Shown piece after piece: positions 11,710-25,215 of a stretch of DNA of 64,000 bases. A model generated the notes under the pieces. It did not search any database. It was not told the DNA's origin and was given only the letters and a program-made list of their open reading frames with translations. The stretch is from contig CM053269.1 of NCBI GenBank assembly GCA_028583415.1, positions 41,405,016 to 41,469,015 on the forward strand. The letters are read 5' to 3'. The DNA comes from Protea cynaroides (Eukaryota > Streptophyta > Magnoliopsida > Proteales > Proteaceae). Each line of letters starts with the position of its first letter. Position 1 is the stretch's first letter. The position numbers and the translations under genes were made by a program.

Positions 11710-12760
11710 CTAAGCTAGTCCTGATCTTAAAATAACAATTCGAGGTAGAGATCGAGATTCCTTACTGTCTTCCTCCTCGGGTTCATCAAGAGACAACTTC
11801 CTCCTCCTCTTTGACTTCAAGGTTTCAGAGGATCCTTCACCAACGGTTGGACTAGAGCCTCTGGAGTCTGATCCCCTTAGAGCATCAGAAGCTCCCTTGT
11901 CAACAGCTAGACCCGAGCTCAACTCCGCTTCCCTCATATCTTCTCCAGTAGGGAACCTTGGAACTGATTCGGTTGGGACAACGGCTCCCAATTGTAAACG
12001 ATCAGTCGACTCTTCCTCTAAGAACAAATCCAGCAGATCCTCCTTGCTGATTAGACTACATATAGATTCGGAGTTAGTCATTTCAATATGGAAGAAAAAA
12101 AAGAAAAAGAAGAAAAAAAAACCGTTCTCAAGATAAAAGCTCATTGAGTTGATAAGGTTTAAGGAACTCGGGATCCTTCAGTTTGGGATAGCTCACCATC
12201 ATCCCCATGCTCATACGCCCAATAACTGCGATCTCTTGAGTAGATAGTTCGAGCCTCGTATTTGCCTGTGATGTTGATACTATGCCCCAGACATTGAACA
12301 AAGGCAGTAAGTTTCTCCCCTGGAGCTTCATCCCCTTCCAAACCTACACCAATAAAAACTTCTGCTTCTAATTATGGATGGAAGAATGCAACCCCTTAAC
12401 AATCGAGGGACTACTACTATGAGGTCGGTGGTTGAAGTAGTACAAACTGCTTACAACCTTCTGATCGGTCCCGGGCTTCTTTGCCTTCACAGCATTGATC
12501 ATGAAGAGCTCTTGGAAGAGATTCATGGTCGAATGTTGGCCGATGTCAATGAAGAAAATGATGAACGACATGATACATCCCCAACCCATTCGGGGAAAGT
12601 TGAGTTTCACCTATCTCATAATACTCGAGGATTTCTACAATAGCAGGGTGTATCAGGATTCTAAAGCCGGCCTTGAACATGTCATCAAACACCACCCACT
12701 CGGTGTAGGACAGACTACAAGACCTCTCGGTATGGGCTGGGGCCTTGGTCACCACTGACT
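11710..12760 (-). pseudogene. 'Putative gypsy type transposon' ORF (PF04195-like), broken
   Basis: Reading leftward from about 12760, the frames give WVVFDDMFKAGFRILIHPAI, VEILEYYEIGETQLSPNG, then an IMSFIIFFIDIGQHS stretch, a YYFNHRP word and finally LELSTQEIAVIGRMSMG. This order resembles the N-terminal region carried by many plant gypsy-type elements (an aGfR-P-HPf-veiL-yy-i-p-QL-PNgw pattern). Several frame changes are needed (12368-12610, 12128-12331, 11710-12144). The last frame is acidic and Ser-rich with a KSKRRRK basic patch. It runs opposite to the reverse transcriptase fragment, so the two either come from different elements or one was inverted. Confidence 0.65.
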
Positions 12761-13908
12761 TCGGGATCTAGTACGAGACCCTATAAGTAGCAGTGAGTGT
12801 GGCCTTGGATACCTTATTGACTATGTATAGAGATAGCCAGTTGGAAGAAGACACTGTAGCAGCCGAAGCCCTGAAACCGGAAGTTGAAGTTTGGCCGACG
12901 CTCCACATATTGATAGGCTGATTAACGACAACTATCACAAGAGCAGATCGAGAGCTCTGTAAGGCCCAAGTAAAATGAGAACTCTTAGGGACCCCAGTAG
13001 TTCAAGATCTCTTTGAGGCTCGGCCCTTCTCATCCTCATCAGATTCAGTCTCAGAGTTATACTCGAAAGAAGGCTCTAGAGAGGGTTTTCTACCCTTGGC
13101 CCCCAACCTAGGCCCTCGGCCTTCTCAAACTAGTTCATGGTGGGAAGAAAAAAGAGAAGAAGATTTAATGGTCGAAAGTCGGATAGAGAATGAGTCGCAA
13201 GACACTTTGCACATTAACCTGAAAAATCCAAGTTGCAGAGAAAAATTGGTAGAGTAACAGTGTCGTGCGAGCAAGACGAAGAAAATAAAAGAATGAGGAA
13301 GGGGTATTTATAACCCATCTCCTTACTCCAATGGTTACGAGGTTTCAAACTTCTCTTAGGCCTAGACATGTGGCATGACTCGAGAGGCCACATGTTACAC
13401 TAATTTAACCGTGATGGTTATAGGCTTTCGACACTTCAAACCCCACCCCAACATAGCCACATGGTGCAATTTGACGGGTTGCAAACCTCATTCGCATAAA
13501 GTTATAATGATGGACAACATCCAACACCTTGGATATCGTTTTTGGCAGTGCCTTGCGGTGATCGATCATAAGCTACTTATCTTCTAACGCTTCGACATCT
13601 TCTACTGACAGCTACATGTGGCGGGACAAGATCGGCTACAAGTCTACCTAATTTAATGAAGGAAAAATATCTAGGATTGTGAAGATAGTTTGAGATACTT
13701 TCTGACCCAATGACGGTTCACAAATGAATTGGAACAGCCCGAAGGGGAAAGCTTGGCAACTCCAAGTCGCAGAAAAACCTACTACAAAAGCCATCAGCTT
13801 GGTAACAGAACTCTCAAGTCGATAAGAAGCTCTCAACTCGGCCAAAAGCAAAATCATAAGCATCATTGCTCCATCAGCTTTTGCAAACCTAAAAGAGCAA
13901 GGAGTAAC

Positions 13909-14601
13909 TGTTAGGGGAATAATGACCCCATTAATCGTAGAAGGACATGTGTCTAAGTTTGAATCCCCAACCACAAGAAGACACATGTCCAGTCATGTGC
14001 TAACTAGCTCACAAGGAAGCCACCTTAGAGATCGATTCCATAAAGAAACCAACCCTACACTCTTGGACTGACAATCATGGATCCATCCAGATCACATATG
14101 TTCCCTCCCATTCTCGGCATCATGCCAACTGATGAAGTCATCCACGATCCAAGATCTCGGAACCGCCATAGGAAGATTCTCTAAAATATCTGCATCCTAC
14201 AGCTATTACCTACCTACCCACTCTCCTTATCCAACCACTATGGTAACTCACGGTTGGGGGTGAAGCGTTCGGGATATGCAAAAGATCAACGGCCATCACA
14301 TGTATAGATCGTGCAAAAATCCACGCCACACCATGCCTCCTCTATATATAGATCCTAATCCAAAGGTAAACGGTTACAAGACTGGACAAATCTATCTCTC
14401 TCTCTCTCTCTCTCTCTGATTGCAAAACCCACTTTCAAGAGCTCGTATTCTTCATACTAAGCTCTAACTGTTTGTGATCCGATTTTAACTTAGACATCAG
14501 AGTGGCCACAAGGTTCCCAAACCCACTCTCACTTGCCTATCTGCTTCCATCTTTACTGGTTATATCACATCTGGAAGCTTGGGCGTTAACCGACAGCAAC
14601 A
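13909..14601 (+). mobile_element. 3' LTR of the Ty3/gypsy remnant (693 bp)
   Basis: Starts TGTTAGGGGAATAATG and ends CGACAGCAACA. A purine-rich run (aaaagagcaaggagtaac) lies just upstream, in the place of a polypurine tract. It has a TATA box (ctatatatagatcc, about 14341), a (CT)n run at 14393-14418, and a late taacttagacatcagagtgg word, the same as in the solo LTR at 3592-4282. The last word marks the U5-like region in this group of LTRs. Confidence 0.7.
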
Positions 14602-15640
14602 TGTACCAAGCAATATCTTATCTCAAAATTAACTTTGAAATCCATGTTTAGTGCTTATCATCAATTGCCATGGATAAATATGAAAGAATTACATGATCAA
14701 CAAGAAATTACAATTAACCTTGTACTTGGATCCATGTCATTTGAAGGAAACGATCCCCCACAATACTCTGCGATCTTGTCTGCTCTCTTCTCTAATAGCA
14801 GTTAGATTAGCCATTAACGAAAATAATTGTTATCAACTTATAGGCTAAGTACATGGACCAACCTTAAGAAATAAGGATAAGGATAAACAACTTTTGAGCG
14901 AGTTAATTGAAACCTATTAGTCATTGGGAAATCACTTCCCGTATTAAGCTCTATATTATATCCAACCAAGCTCATCTGTCAACACCTTTCCACTAATCTA
15001 GACTTAAACAACATAACATAATAAAATATAGAATCATAGATCAAGGTTTTAGAGCACGGAGTTGAACACGAGATTGGCCTCGACATATTCCAATCCCAAT
15101 CAACCGGTCCTATCATATTACATGAACTTTGCCTTGCCATTTTAGGATCAAAACTTGCAACCTTTGTCGATTGCACAGGATCAGCCAACCGATTGTAGCC
15201 GATTTGGTCCGATCCAATCCCTCAATCACTGATACAGATGGGTCTTACTTTGTTCTGAACCCAAATGAACCATGATGAATCATGAATCATGAATTATCTT
15301 ATCCTGAAATTAATTTTCAAATCCATTAGTTCTGCTTATCTCATCGCTGAGGCAGTCAGGCTTCTTTCATGCATGTTTTATTAATGTAAATTTCGCCCAT
15401 TGGGTCCTAGAAATCGTCTGGTACAAGAAACTCCATTTTTTGAGAGTACTAATGCATTAAATTATTCGATTTCCGTCTCACTAAGGAACTGATTCTCATT
15501 GACGGTCCACACCCACTACCATACTTTTACAACAAAAATAATTGAATCTAATACCGAGTGGAGAAAGAAAGTTAGGACCGTTTGAGTGGAGATATTAAAA
15601 GTTTGTCTGCTCACCACTATATTTTCTTCCACTGTTCAGC
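14602..15640. other. Non-coding; resumed copies of the 9-kb repeat family
   Basis: Two further copies of the taacttccaaatccatg-type repeat begin near 14615 and 15290. No gene, LTR or MITE ends were supported in the rest. Confidence 0.5.
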
Positions 15641-15649
15641 TACCCACTT

Positions 15650-16300
15650 ACGGATGTAAATTGATTCGGTCTGGTTCGATTCAATATAATATTAATATAA
15701 ATTAAAGCGAAGCAATTAATAATCAGTTCTAAGCATTGTTTTAGTAATTGGTATCGGATTGGTTTTATCAATTAACGGCTGATAAATTGTAACCTTGGTT
15801 CCTAGTAAAAAAAAAAAAAAAAAATCCGTTTACTAATCGATTCTGTTTAATCATTTTATAGTAATTTTGAAGAACACTCTTACCATGGCCGTTCAGTGAA
15901 GACGATAACGGTAGTCTTGGAAGAGGCTTTAGAGAATCTTGGGATATTTGGAGGTCAAAGAAAACAAGTAAATGTGGACTGAAAATTATAAATGGTCATA
16001 GCTAGAATCTTCAACATTAATATTGAGTTGAGCTTTGCTTATAAGGGTGTAAATGGGTCCGGTTTGATTTGGTTCAAGATAATATGAATATAAATTAAAA
16101 CGAATGGGATAGTAATCAGTTTCGAGCATTGTTTTAGCAAATGGTGCCTGATTGGTCTTTGCTTAGAGGCCCGTACCATGGCCAATATCTAGAATCATGC
16201 ATGGGATCTTTGGAGGTCAAAGGAAACAAGTAAATGTTGGACTGAAAATTATAAATGGTCATAAAATCTTCCATATTAATATTAAATGAACCTGCCGCTT
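15650..16300. repeat. Two-copy tandem duplication, ~391-bp period
   Basis: Shared words occur in the same order in both copies: gtaaattgattcggtctgg/gtaaatgggtccggtttga (15657, 16048), ataatcagttctaagcattg/gtaatcagtttcgagcattg, and ggaggtcaaagaaaacaagt followed by gaaaattataaatggtcata (about 15951 and 16212). The second copy is shorter. No coding potential. Confidence 0.7.
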
Positions 16301-17040
16301 CTACGAACCAAGGAAGAATCTTACTTATACTTTGAAAACTATTTAAGTTATTTTATAAACGGATTAAAAATCTATTACCTAATCGTTCTAGAACCAACGA
16401 TTTTTAATTCAAAACCAAAACCAAAACCAAACTAATTTTTTATTATCTAAAATCAAAACCAATCGATTGAATTTTTAAGACCGGTTTTGGTTTGGTTTAT
16501 CGGTTTCGGTTCAATATGGATACCTATATTTGGATGAATTGACCTTGAGTCAAAAGTCAAAACAATAGTGGGAACAAAACTGTATAAGCATTAGAATTTG
16601 GAATTTCAGGAACCCATCATTCTCTGGAATGTCACATTACTATACTATTACAGCTAAGAACAGATAAGAATACAGAGAGATTCCATTAGAGAGGGAAAGA
16701 AGAAACGGTCTTAGAGAGAGAAAAAAGCAAAAAAAAAAGAAGAAGAGACAGAGAAGTCCTTGATGTGGGAGTGTGGGACCTACCACTGTGTTCTCAGTGA
16801 TGTAGTCTTTTGGATGAACAACGACTGGTCTTACTAAGTCCATTGATCATTCTTTGACGGCTTAGGACTTGAAAAAAAAGAAAAAGGAAGAAGAAGATGA
16901 AGAAAGTCCAAATGCATGGTTCTAATTACCATTAATTGTACAGTGACATTTCACATCACCATATGCCACAAAATCCTTCCTGATTTGTGTTGAAATCTTT
17001 GAAACATCAAAGACGGGTTCAAAAGCCGTGTTTATGCGAC
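16301..17040. other. Non-coding stretch
   Basis: No gene supported. A purine-rich segment at 16660-16760 and an imperfect palindrome-rich segment at 16400-16510 (repeated aaaccaaaacc words) are the only visible features. Confidence 0.45.
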
Positions 17041-17357
17041 TCAACTTTCCTGGCAAGAGCCAACTTGGCTTCTTCTCAAGTTCGGTTTTTCTGGTGGTGA
17101 TTATATTAAGAAAATATATTGTCTAAGTTCAGTGTAATTCTCAAAAAGAGACAGGGAGAGAGGGGTGTAAAAATATTGGTCTCGACCGGTTTCGATTTAA
17201 CCAATAGATGAGTCGATCTATAGTCTATGTTCAGTGTAACTTTTAGAGAAAGAGATGAGATTAGCGTTTTGGTTTCTTTCTTCTCAAGTTTGGTTTTTCT
17301 GATGGTGATTATAATAAGGAAAATATATTGTCTAAGTTCAATGTAATTTTACCAATC

Positions 17358-17396
<39 letters not shown>

Positions 17397-18990
17397 TAAT
17401 TAATAAATAAAAAAATGAGATCAGTATAATTAGAGGGAGAGAAAGGGAATGTCAAATTATTAGTCCAGACCGGTTTCGATTTAGTCAATAGATGAACGTC
17501 TTGGTTGCAATTTGCAAATATCTTTTTTCCCTTTAATTTTTTTTTTTTGTGGTAATTATAATAAAAAATATATAGTCTACATTCAATGTAATTTGAATTC
17601 ATTTTTATTTTAATCTATTTGCTGAGCTTTAGCAAAAAAAAAAAAAAAAAATCAATTTCAATTTAGCCAACAGATGAGTATCTTGGTTGATCTTCCACTT
17701 TACGTTTGGTCTTCTGGTGGTGATTATAATTATTTATTTTTTTTGGTAAATTGTTAGTTCATTTGATAACTGATATTAGAAAAAGAGGATACATCAGTTT
17801 CACATAATTAGTTCAAAAGCCAAGTAGAACTCTTATCCCACCATAGCAAACCAGATCCCAGGAAAGCTTATAATTAAAAAAATATATGGACTAATGGTCC
17901 TGACCCATTTTGATTTGACCAATAGATGAGTGTCTTGGTTGCAATTTGTAAATTTGCTTTTCCCCTTACCTTTGTTGTTTTGGTGGTAATTATAACAAAA
18001 AATATATATAGTCTACATTCAGTGTAATTTTTAGAGGGACAGAGGGTGTCAAACAACGGGTTTCAATTTAGCCAATAGATGAGTATCTTGGTTGATTTTC
18101 CCCCTTATGTTTGGTCTTCTGTTGGTGATTATAATAAAAAAATATATAATCTGCGATGAGAGAGAGAGAGAAAGAAATGTTAAATAATTGGTTCTGATCG
18201 ATTTTATTTTAACCAATAGATGTGCGTCTTGGTTGCAATTTGCAAATTTGTTTTTTCCCCTTACTTTTGTTCTTTTGGTGGTGATTATAATAAAGAAATA
18301 TATAGTGTAGGTTCAGTGTAACTTTTAAAGAAAGAGAGAGAGAGGGTGTCAAACAGTTGGTCTTGTACGCCCAGTTTCGATTTATCCAATAGATGAATGT
18401 CTTGTTTACAATTTGCAAATTTATTTTTCCCCTTACCTTTGCCTTTCTAGTGGTAATTATAGAAGGAAATTTATGGTTTACGTTCAACGTAATATCCAAA
18501 AAGAGAGAGGGGTGTCAAATAGTAGGTCTGGGTTGGTTTTGATTTCGGTTTAACCGATAGATGAGAGATTGGGATCCTTTATAGTGAGATCATCCCTGTA
18601 GTGAGGTGCAGTGAGGATCCCATCCACTCAAAATGGATTCGTATGTATCCTGATGCACTTTGAATGGATCGAAGTACATGTCGATCCACTATGTGTGGAT
18701 GAGATCCTCACTATGGAGGATCTTTTTCCACAGATGAATGCCTTGGTTGCAATTTGTAAATTTATTTTTTCTTCCTACTTTGGTCTCCTGATGCTGATTA
18801 TAATAAGGAAATATATAGTTTACACTCGGTGTAAATTCTAGAGAGAGAGAGGGGTGTCAAACATAACCATTAGATGAGCGTCTTGTTGCAATTTGCAAAT
18901 TTATATTTCCCCTTAGGTTTGGTCTTTTCTAGTGGTGATTATAATAAGGGAATATGTAATCTACGTCCACTGTAACTAATAGAGAGAGAT
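17041..18990. repeat. Degenerate tandem array, about nine units of ~140-250 bp
   Basis: A recurring core runs: atagatgagygtcttggttg, then caatttgcaaattt, then a cccctta(c)ctttg word, tggtgattataataa, atatatagtctac and a gttcagtgtaa word, followed by a (GA)-rich tail and gggtgtcaaa. The gatga-tcttggtt word occurs near 17492, 17671, 17922, 18077, 18217, 18393, 18730 and 18871. An (AAT)n run occupies about 17360-17391. No open frame is conserved between units. Confidence 0.8.
18565..18731. mobile_element. Small MITE inserted in the tandem array
   Basis: Ends are inverted: left ggatcctttatagtgagatc, right (reverse complement) gatcctccatagtgagga. The word agatga flanks both sides (18559-18564 and 18732-18737); neighbouring array units show the uninterrupted site (atagatga). 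Interior non-coding, 167 bp. Confidence 0.65.
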
Positions 18991-20579
18991 AGAAATAAAG
19001 ATAGAGACAGATAAAGAGAGGGGGGGACTCAGCAATGTGCATCTTACCCAAAGAAAAAAAATCAGGGAGGCATAAATTATGTTTTGAATCCTTGGCTGAA
19101 CCTACCCAAAAAAAAATAAAAAAAATTCAAGGAGGGATAGTGTCAAACAGCAAGGCTAGTTTCAGTTTTCTATGACACAGATCGGGACCAGATCATTAAG
19201 GAAGTGTTCGGGGTTTGGGTTTTATTGGATTTGCTTGATGAATTCTTATTGATATATTATTGGATTGTTACCAGTTGGGTTTCTATTTCCTATATATAAA
19301 TATACTAAAAGATTATGGGAAAATAATTTGTATGGTTTAATTGGTTTCGGTCCATTTAGCCTTTTCTGGTCGATTTTGATATTTTAATCGGGTTTCTAAA
19401 AACCAAACTCAATTCAATACAAACCCAATAAGGAATTGGTTCGGTTCCATCCAATTTTTTGTGGTTTTATTTTTTGTTGCTATTTTTTTTTTGGTTCAAG
19501 CTCAATTTGAGAGAGAGAGAGAGAGAAAATGAGAGAGGAAAGAGTCTTCCTTGATCCATTATTTCTTGGCATTTATCAATAAGATAAAGATGCATGACAA
19601 TATAAGCAACAAAATTATCCAATTTTTTCCCTAGTTGGATAATTTTTTCGGACAGCCAATTTTCATGGGCCGTTCATAGAGAAACTTCTATATATGAGTT
19701 AAGAATATCTGTAATGTGACAACTTAGTTGACATTGTTTTTTTAATGGTCACGTAGTCTATGTCTCCAACTTAAAAAATATGAGAATGTGTTATTGACCA
19801 TTTCATCAACAATTATACGAACCAAAGGGCGTTAACCATCAATTAATACACTATTCATGTGCTTAAGTTACAATTTAAGCTTCACCTCAAACAACTCCAT
19901 ATGACAAAATAAATTTAATTCTATAAAAAATGTAGTTTCTCCATTTTTTTTTTTAAGTCATGGTTCTAATTCGAAATTGAAGCAAAAACTTTTGACAATT
20001 TTTTCTTTTAGGGTCAAGTAGAATTTTTTTTGCATTATTTCATACTGCATTAGCATTCTTAGTGCTAACATTTCTCAATTTTATGTAACAATACATTAGT
20101 TTTTTCCACAAAAAAAAAAATCAAGTCTATTTAAATTTTCTAGATAAAATTAATGCCAAAATTCTTATGAATTGCCAAGAGTTTATTCAGTTCCCAACAG
20201 ATTTCTTTCTGCATTGCCTTTGTTCGATCAGTATCATAAAAGTTCTGTCTGTTTTAGCATAAAAATGTACATTTCAATTTTAAAAAAAAAGGAAAAGAAG
20301 TATGTCTTTTTTTTATTTTTTTTATTTCTTGAAAAAAAACATTGAAAATTTTCCATAAATTTGAATGTCAAACAAACGAGCCAAATGAAATGGTTCAGTT
20401 ATCTAACCAAGTCAGAAAAAAAAAATGACTAATGAATTTTTGAAAAAATAAATTTTTTTAAGAACAACCCCACGACTGTTAACAAAAACCTGGTCTTTTT
20501 GTATTGACTTTGCCCGGTCAGCATTGTTTAGGGAATGAGTCGGTTAGCTCACCTAACCAAACCAAAAATATAGATAAAC

Positions 20580-20617
<38 letters not shown>

Positions 20618-21068
20618 CTTTTAGAAACATCTTGTTTAATCAGATAATTTTCACTTAAATGTTTGCTGACCATCCAAATCTGAAATCTACAAACATGGTC
20701 TTAGGTTTTTGGATCGTATCAATCGATACGTATAGATTTCAGTAATGGTTGATTACGATACAATCATGGTTTTAGGTTTTATCGGTTTTGCTTGATGGGT
20801 GCCCTCTCATTGATATGTTATCGGATTGTTACTGGTTTGGCTTCTATTTTGGATATAAGTATACAAAAAAAAAAAGGGAAAATAATTTGTATGTTTTTAT
20901 TGGTTTGAGTCCTTTAAGTCATTTTTGGTCAGTTTTGATTTTTTAATCAGGTTTCTAAAAACCAAACTCAGTACCAACCCAATAAGGATTTGGTTTGATT
21001 CCATCCAATTTTTTGTGGTTTTTATTTATTATTATTATTAATAATATTATTATTATTTTTTATTTTTA

Positions 21069-22470
21069 AAGGGTAAATACATTGGATGTACCTAACGTTT
21101 TGAGAAATCATAGTAGAAGTGTCTCATGTTTTAAAAATCATATTGGAGGCACCACACGTTTCATACTTGTTACATTTGGGATACCTCACGTTTGGTATAC
21201 ATTACGTTTAGAGTACTTTCTATTTTTATATTTCCAACTTTACCCTTATTTGACACAATTCTCCATGCACCGCCCATCCCATACTCCCATGCCTTCCTCT
21301 GGCAGCCCCTTTCTCCTGCAACCCTGCCCAATCCCACCCACCCCTTCCACTGCCCCTCTCCCCTTTCCCCTCTCCCTTCCCTCTCCTCCCACCATATTTA
21401 CTAGATATGCATTTCCCTTCTGCGACACCCCTACTTCTAGCCAGTTATTTTAAATAGAACCATCATTGACGAGAACAAGAGGGATGCAGCAGTGGCTAAA
21501 ATAACCATCGATAGAGAAAAGGCAAATCAAAGAAACTGAGCAACAAAAGAACCTCCTAAGAACAGCAAAAACACCGAGCAACAAAAATCGAAAGCCTCTG
21601 CAACCCTGATTTTTTTCATGGTTTTTAAATGTTTCTTCTGTGAAATAATACCGGAAGATGTGAAAAGATTTTAGATGTTTCTTCCGTTTGGTTTTGCAAC
21701 TTAGGACCTTGAACTTGACACTTGGAAGGGCATCGACTCAGAATGGGTCAGGTGAACAAAGCTTGACCGTCCAGCAGCATGGAAGCGTGGTTGATGTCCT
21801 TGGCTGAGCACGACGAGGTGAAGAAATTGATAGTCCAATTCAGCCAAAGGCATTGAAAGCTTTTTTTTAGTGCTTCTTGGAATCATTACAATTTCGTTAT
21901 AAGAGAATGGATAATCAAACATCTAATTCAATTGGATTTTCATCTAATTCTGGATCAGTCATTCAACTCTGCAACTCTCCTATCCAATCGCTAAACCAGA
22001 TCGGCTGATGTTTTCTACAGAACCTATGAAGGAAGAAACAGTTGATACCATTAATAAAGATTTGGAGAACTGCTCGCTCCTCATGCTGAAATCTGCTACA
22101 AAAGCTTCACAGTGAAGTGATTTCAAGAGCTAAGGAGATAAGGAGACTCTTACCAGAATCCATGAAAGTCATAGTTACCAAGGAAATGGTGATGGGGGAA
22201 TGAATCTATCCATGGAGTCAAGAAGAGTCTTTTCACATATCAAAATGCAAGTTAGGATTGAAGGTTAGCAAAAGATGTTAATGAAGATCAAGTTTCTGGA
22301 GATCAACCCTACAGAGGAGCGGAGGACAGGGTACTCATTGGAGGAGGAGGTAATGGTAAGAGTAACGTTGGAAATATGAGAAGAAGTACCTCACATATAA
22401 TTTTTAAAACGTGAGGTACCTCTGGTATTATTTCACAAAACGTGAGGTACCTCTAGTGTCATTTACCCTT
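21069..22470. mobile_element. Mutator-like non-autonomous element inside tandem copy B
   Basis: The ends are inverted repeats of about 90 bp: left aagggtaaatacattggatg, right (reverse complement) aagggtaaatgacactagag. Both continue into gtacct-acgtttt and a second cgttttaaaaat word. Tandem copy A lacks the block, which marks it as an insertion. AT-rich flanks hide the target duplication. The interior holds small open frames without recognisable domains. Assignment to Mutator-like elements rests on end style only. Confidence 0.6.
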
Positions 22471-23490
22471 CTTCTTTTTTTTTTAAATTTTTTGATTCAG
22501 GCTCGATTTGACACAAGAGAGAGAAAGATAAGAGAAAGAATCTTCCTTAATCAATTATTTATTGGTCTTATTCATCAATAAGATAGAGGTGATAATATAA
22601 GCAACAAAATTATCCAATGCCCAAGTTGAATAATTTCTTCAGACGACTAGTTCACGTGGGTCGTTTTTAGAGAAACTTTCGTATGCGAGTTAAGAATATT
22701 TGAAATGTGATAGCTCAGATGACGTTGTTGTTGTTATTGTTCACGTCTCCAACTTATGTAGGAGTATTGATTTAGTAAGAAAGTGAAAAGGTGCTATTGA
22801 CCATTTTATCAATTGGATTAGGATCGAAAAGGTGGTTACTATCAACTAATACATTAAAAATGTGCTTAAGTAACAATTTAAGCTTCATCTCAAACAACTC
22901 GACAAAATATTCTATAAAAATTTTAGTTTTTCCATTTTTTTTAAGACATGGTTCTAATTCAAAATTGAAGCAAATACTTTAAAAAAAGAATAAGATGCAA
23001 TTAGAAAATTTTTGCATTTTTTTCATAATGCATTAGAATTTTTAGTGCTAAAATAAAATTTCTCAGTTTTATGTAACAACAGATTAATTTTTCCAACAAA
23101 AAATCAAGTTATATTTTTTTAAATGGAATTAATGCAAAAATTCACAATTGCCAAGAGTTTTTCAATTCTGAAAAAGAGCCTTATCTTACAAAATGGAGAA
23201 CCTACACTTTTTTTTTCCGGACTCAATGAACAAACTTCTTTTAGTGTTACCTTTGTTCACATGTCTAACCGTAGGCAACTCAGAAAACAAGAAAAAAAAA
23301 GAAAAAAAAAAAAAGAAAGATAGATGACTAATGAATGTTTGAAAAAAAAAAAAATAATAATAATTTTTTTAAGAACAGCCCCACGACCGTTAACAAAAAC
23401 CAGGCCTTTTTGTATTGACTTTGCCCGGTCAGCATTGTTTAGGGAACGAGCCGGTTAGCTTACCTAACCAAACCAAAAAAATAGATAAAC

Positions 23491-23564
<74 letters not shown>

Positions 23565-23944
23565 TAAAAGGGTGACCTAATAAGTCTTTTAGAATCATCT
23601 TGTGAATGTGGGCTGAAATCTACAAACATGGTTTTAGGTTTTCGGATTGTATCAGTCGATACATATTGATTTCAGTAATGATCGATTAGGACAAAATCAT
23701 GGTTTTAAGTTATATAGGATTTGTTTGATGGGCTCTTATTGATATGTTATTGGATTGTTACTGGTTTGGCTTCTATTTCCTATATAAATATACTAAAAAA
23801 TTGGGAAAATAATTTGTATGGTTTTACTGGTTGTCATTTTTTGTCGGTTCAATTTTTAATCAAGTTTCTAAAAACCAAACTCGGTACCAACCCAATAAGG
23901 ATTTGGTTCGGTTCTATCCTATTTTTTGTGGTTTTATTGTTTAG

Positions 23945-25215
23945 GGAAAAAGACAGTTACCTCCCCTGTAACTTACTTTATTGATAGTTGACCTCCAATG
24001 GTTTTGAAAAAGATAATTATCTCTCCTAAATAAACTATTAAATTACAAATAACCCCAATTTTTAATCGAGTAATCCCAATGTGGGTGGATTTGGTCAGGG
24101 AGATGCAGAAATAGTACTTCAAGACCCATTACGTGTTCAAGGCCTTTTGTTCTTCTTGGCATCTGTTATTTTGGCACAAATTTTTTTGGTTCTTAAAAAG
24201 AAACAGTTTGAGAAGGTTCAATTGTACGAAATGAATTTCTAGATCATGCATTTTTCAACATCAAGTTGGTAAAAAGAGACAAATTCTTGTTGATTGGTGG
24301 TGTTAAAATTATATTTTTTGTGGACAATTCTACCCTCAAGTTTCTGAAACCAATATTGCCGGAAAGAAGAGAAAAACCCCTCTTTCACTCCGGTGGAGAA
24401 GACGAGAAAACGGAAAAAAAAATTGAAAAAAAAAAATTGATGAACAAGAACGAGATCTGAGATGCAAGATCAGAAACAAAAGAACTCCAGTGGAACGATA
24501 CAGATTCAGGGGAGGGGTGGGGTTGATTCTGAAATTTATTGTCTTTTGACTATAAAATTGGAAGACAAGTGGTGTGGTGGTGTTGATCAAGTGATGAAAT
24601 CAGAAATTAAATCTTAGGACATCTTCCTACACGGCTCTACCCAGAGTTGTGGAAGAGAAAGACATTTCTAATCCGATGATGAAACCCCTTTGTGCTGAAG
24701 AGATTCCAGCTCCGATCTAACAAATGGCCGAGGTGGGGGAAAGCTCCATTAGGGTATGGAAATCTTCGAAAGGGGTGGAGCTTCAAATCGGGGCGTAGTT
24801 TCAAATCATTCTCTAGAAGCTACGCCGTTGCAAATCTGTGGGCTGAGATTGAAAAATTCACTTTCAAGGTCGAATTTTTTTCTCTGTCGTAAACTAGATT
24901 TTTAGAATTCAAGTTTGTGGAACGAGATCTGTTAAAATAAAACAGAGACAGAGAACTTTGAAATTTCTTGAACATGTTTTCTTGATCTGAACAACTGTGA
25001 ATGTGACGAAATAAACTATGAAGCTTGATTCAAACTATGAAGCTTGATTCAATTTCTTAAAGCAGATGAGTAGAAACAACGAATCAAGTAAACAATGCTG
25101 AACAGAAATCAGCAAAGAGAACGAAGGCAAACAACAAGCATAGATCTGAAAGATGATTTGGTCACTAAGAAACGCAAGAACACAGATCTAGAAAAAAATA
25201 GATTTGACGAAGAGA
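23945..25215. mobile_element. Insertion in tandem copy C, class unclear
   Basis: Copy C carries about 1.27 kb absent from copy A at the point where copy B also has an insertion. It begins near agggaaaaagacagttacct, a style also seen near 63384 (ggaaaaaatacaattgtctc), and ends where the shared gatttttgcatttttttcat wording resumes. No clear inverted end was found on the right. The region has an AG-rich, mildly higher-GC segment (24340-24800) that could be captured exon-like DNA, but no frame could be assigned. Confidence 0.4.

Larger units (their letters stand above)
10915..14601. mobile_element. Truncated, rearranged Ty3/gypsy retrotransposon
   Basis: Composite remnant: a decayed reverse transcriptase fragment on the + strand, an ORF of the 'putative gypsy type transposon' kind on the - strand, and one LTR at the right edge. 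No matching 5' LTR is visible near 10915, so the left end is truncated. The element interrupts the degenerate repeat family seen at 9061-10760 and again after 14601. Its GC content is higher than that of the flanks. Confidence 0.75.

Noticed and set aside
24692..24892. Frame in a slightly GC-richer part of the insertion at 23945-25215
   Set aside because: 66 codons, no domain, no splice partners; at best a captured fragment.
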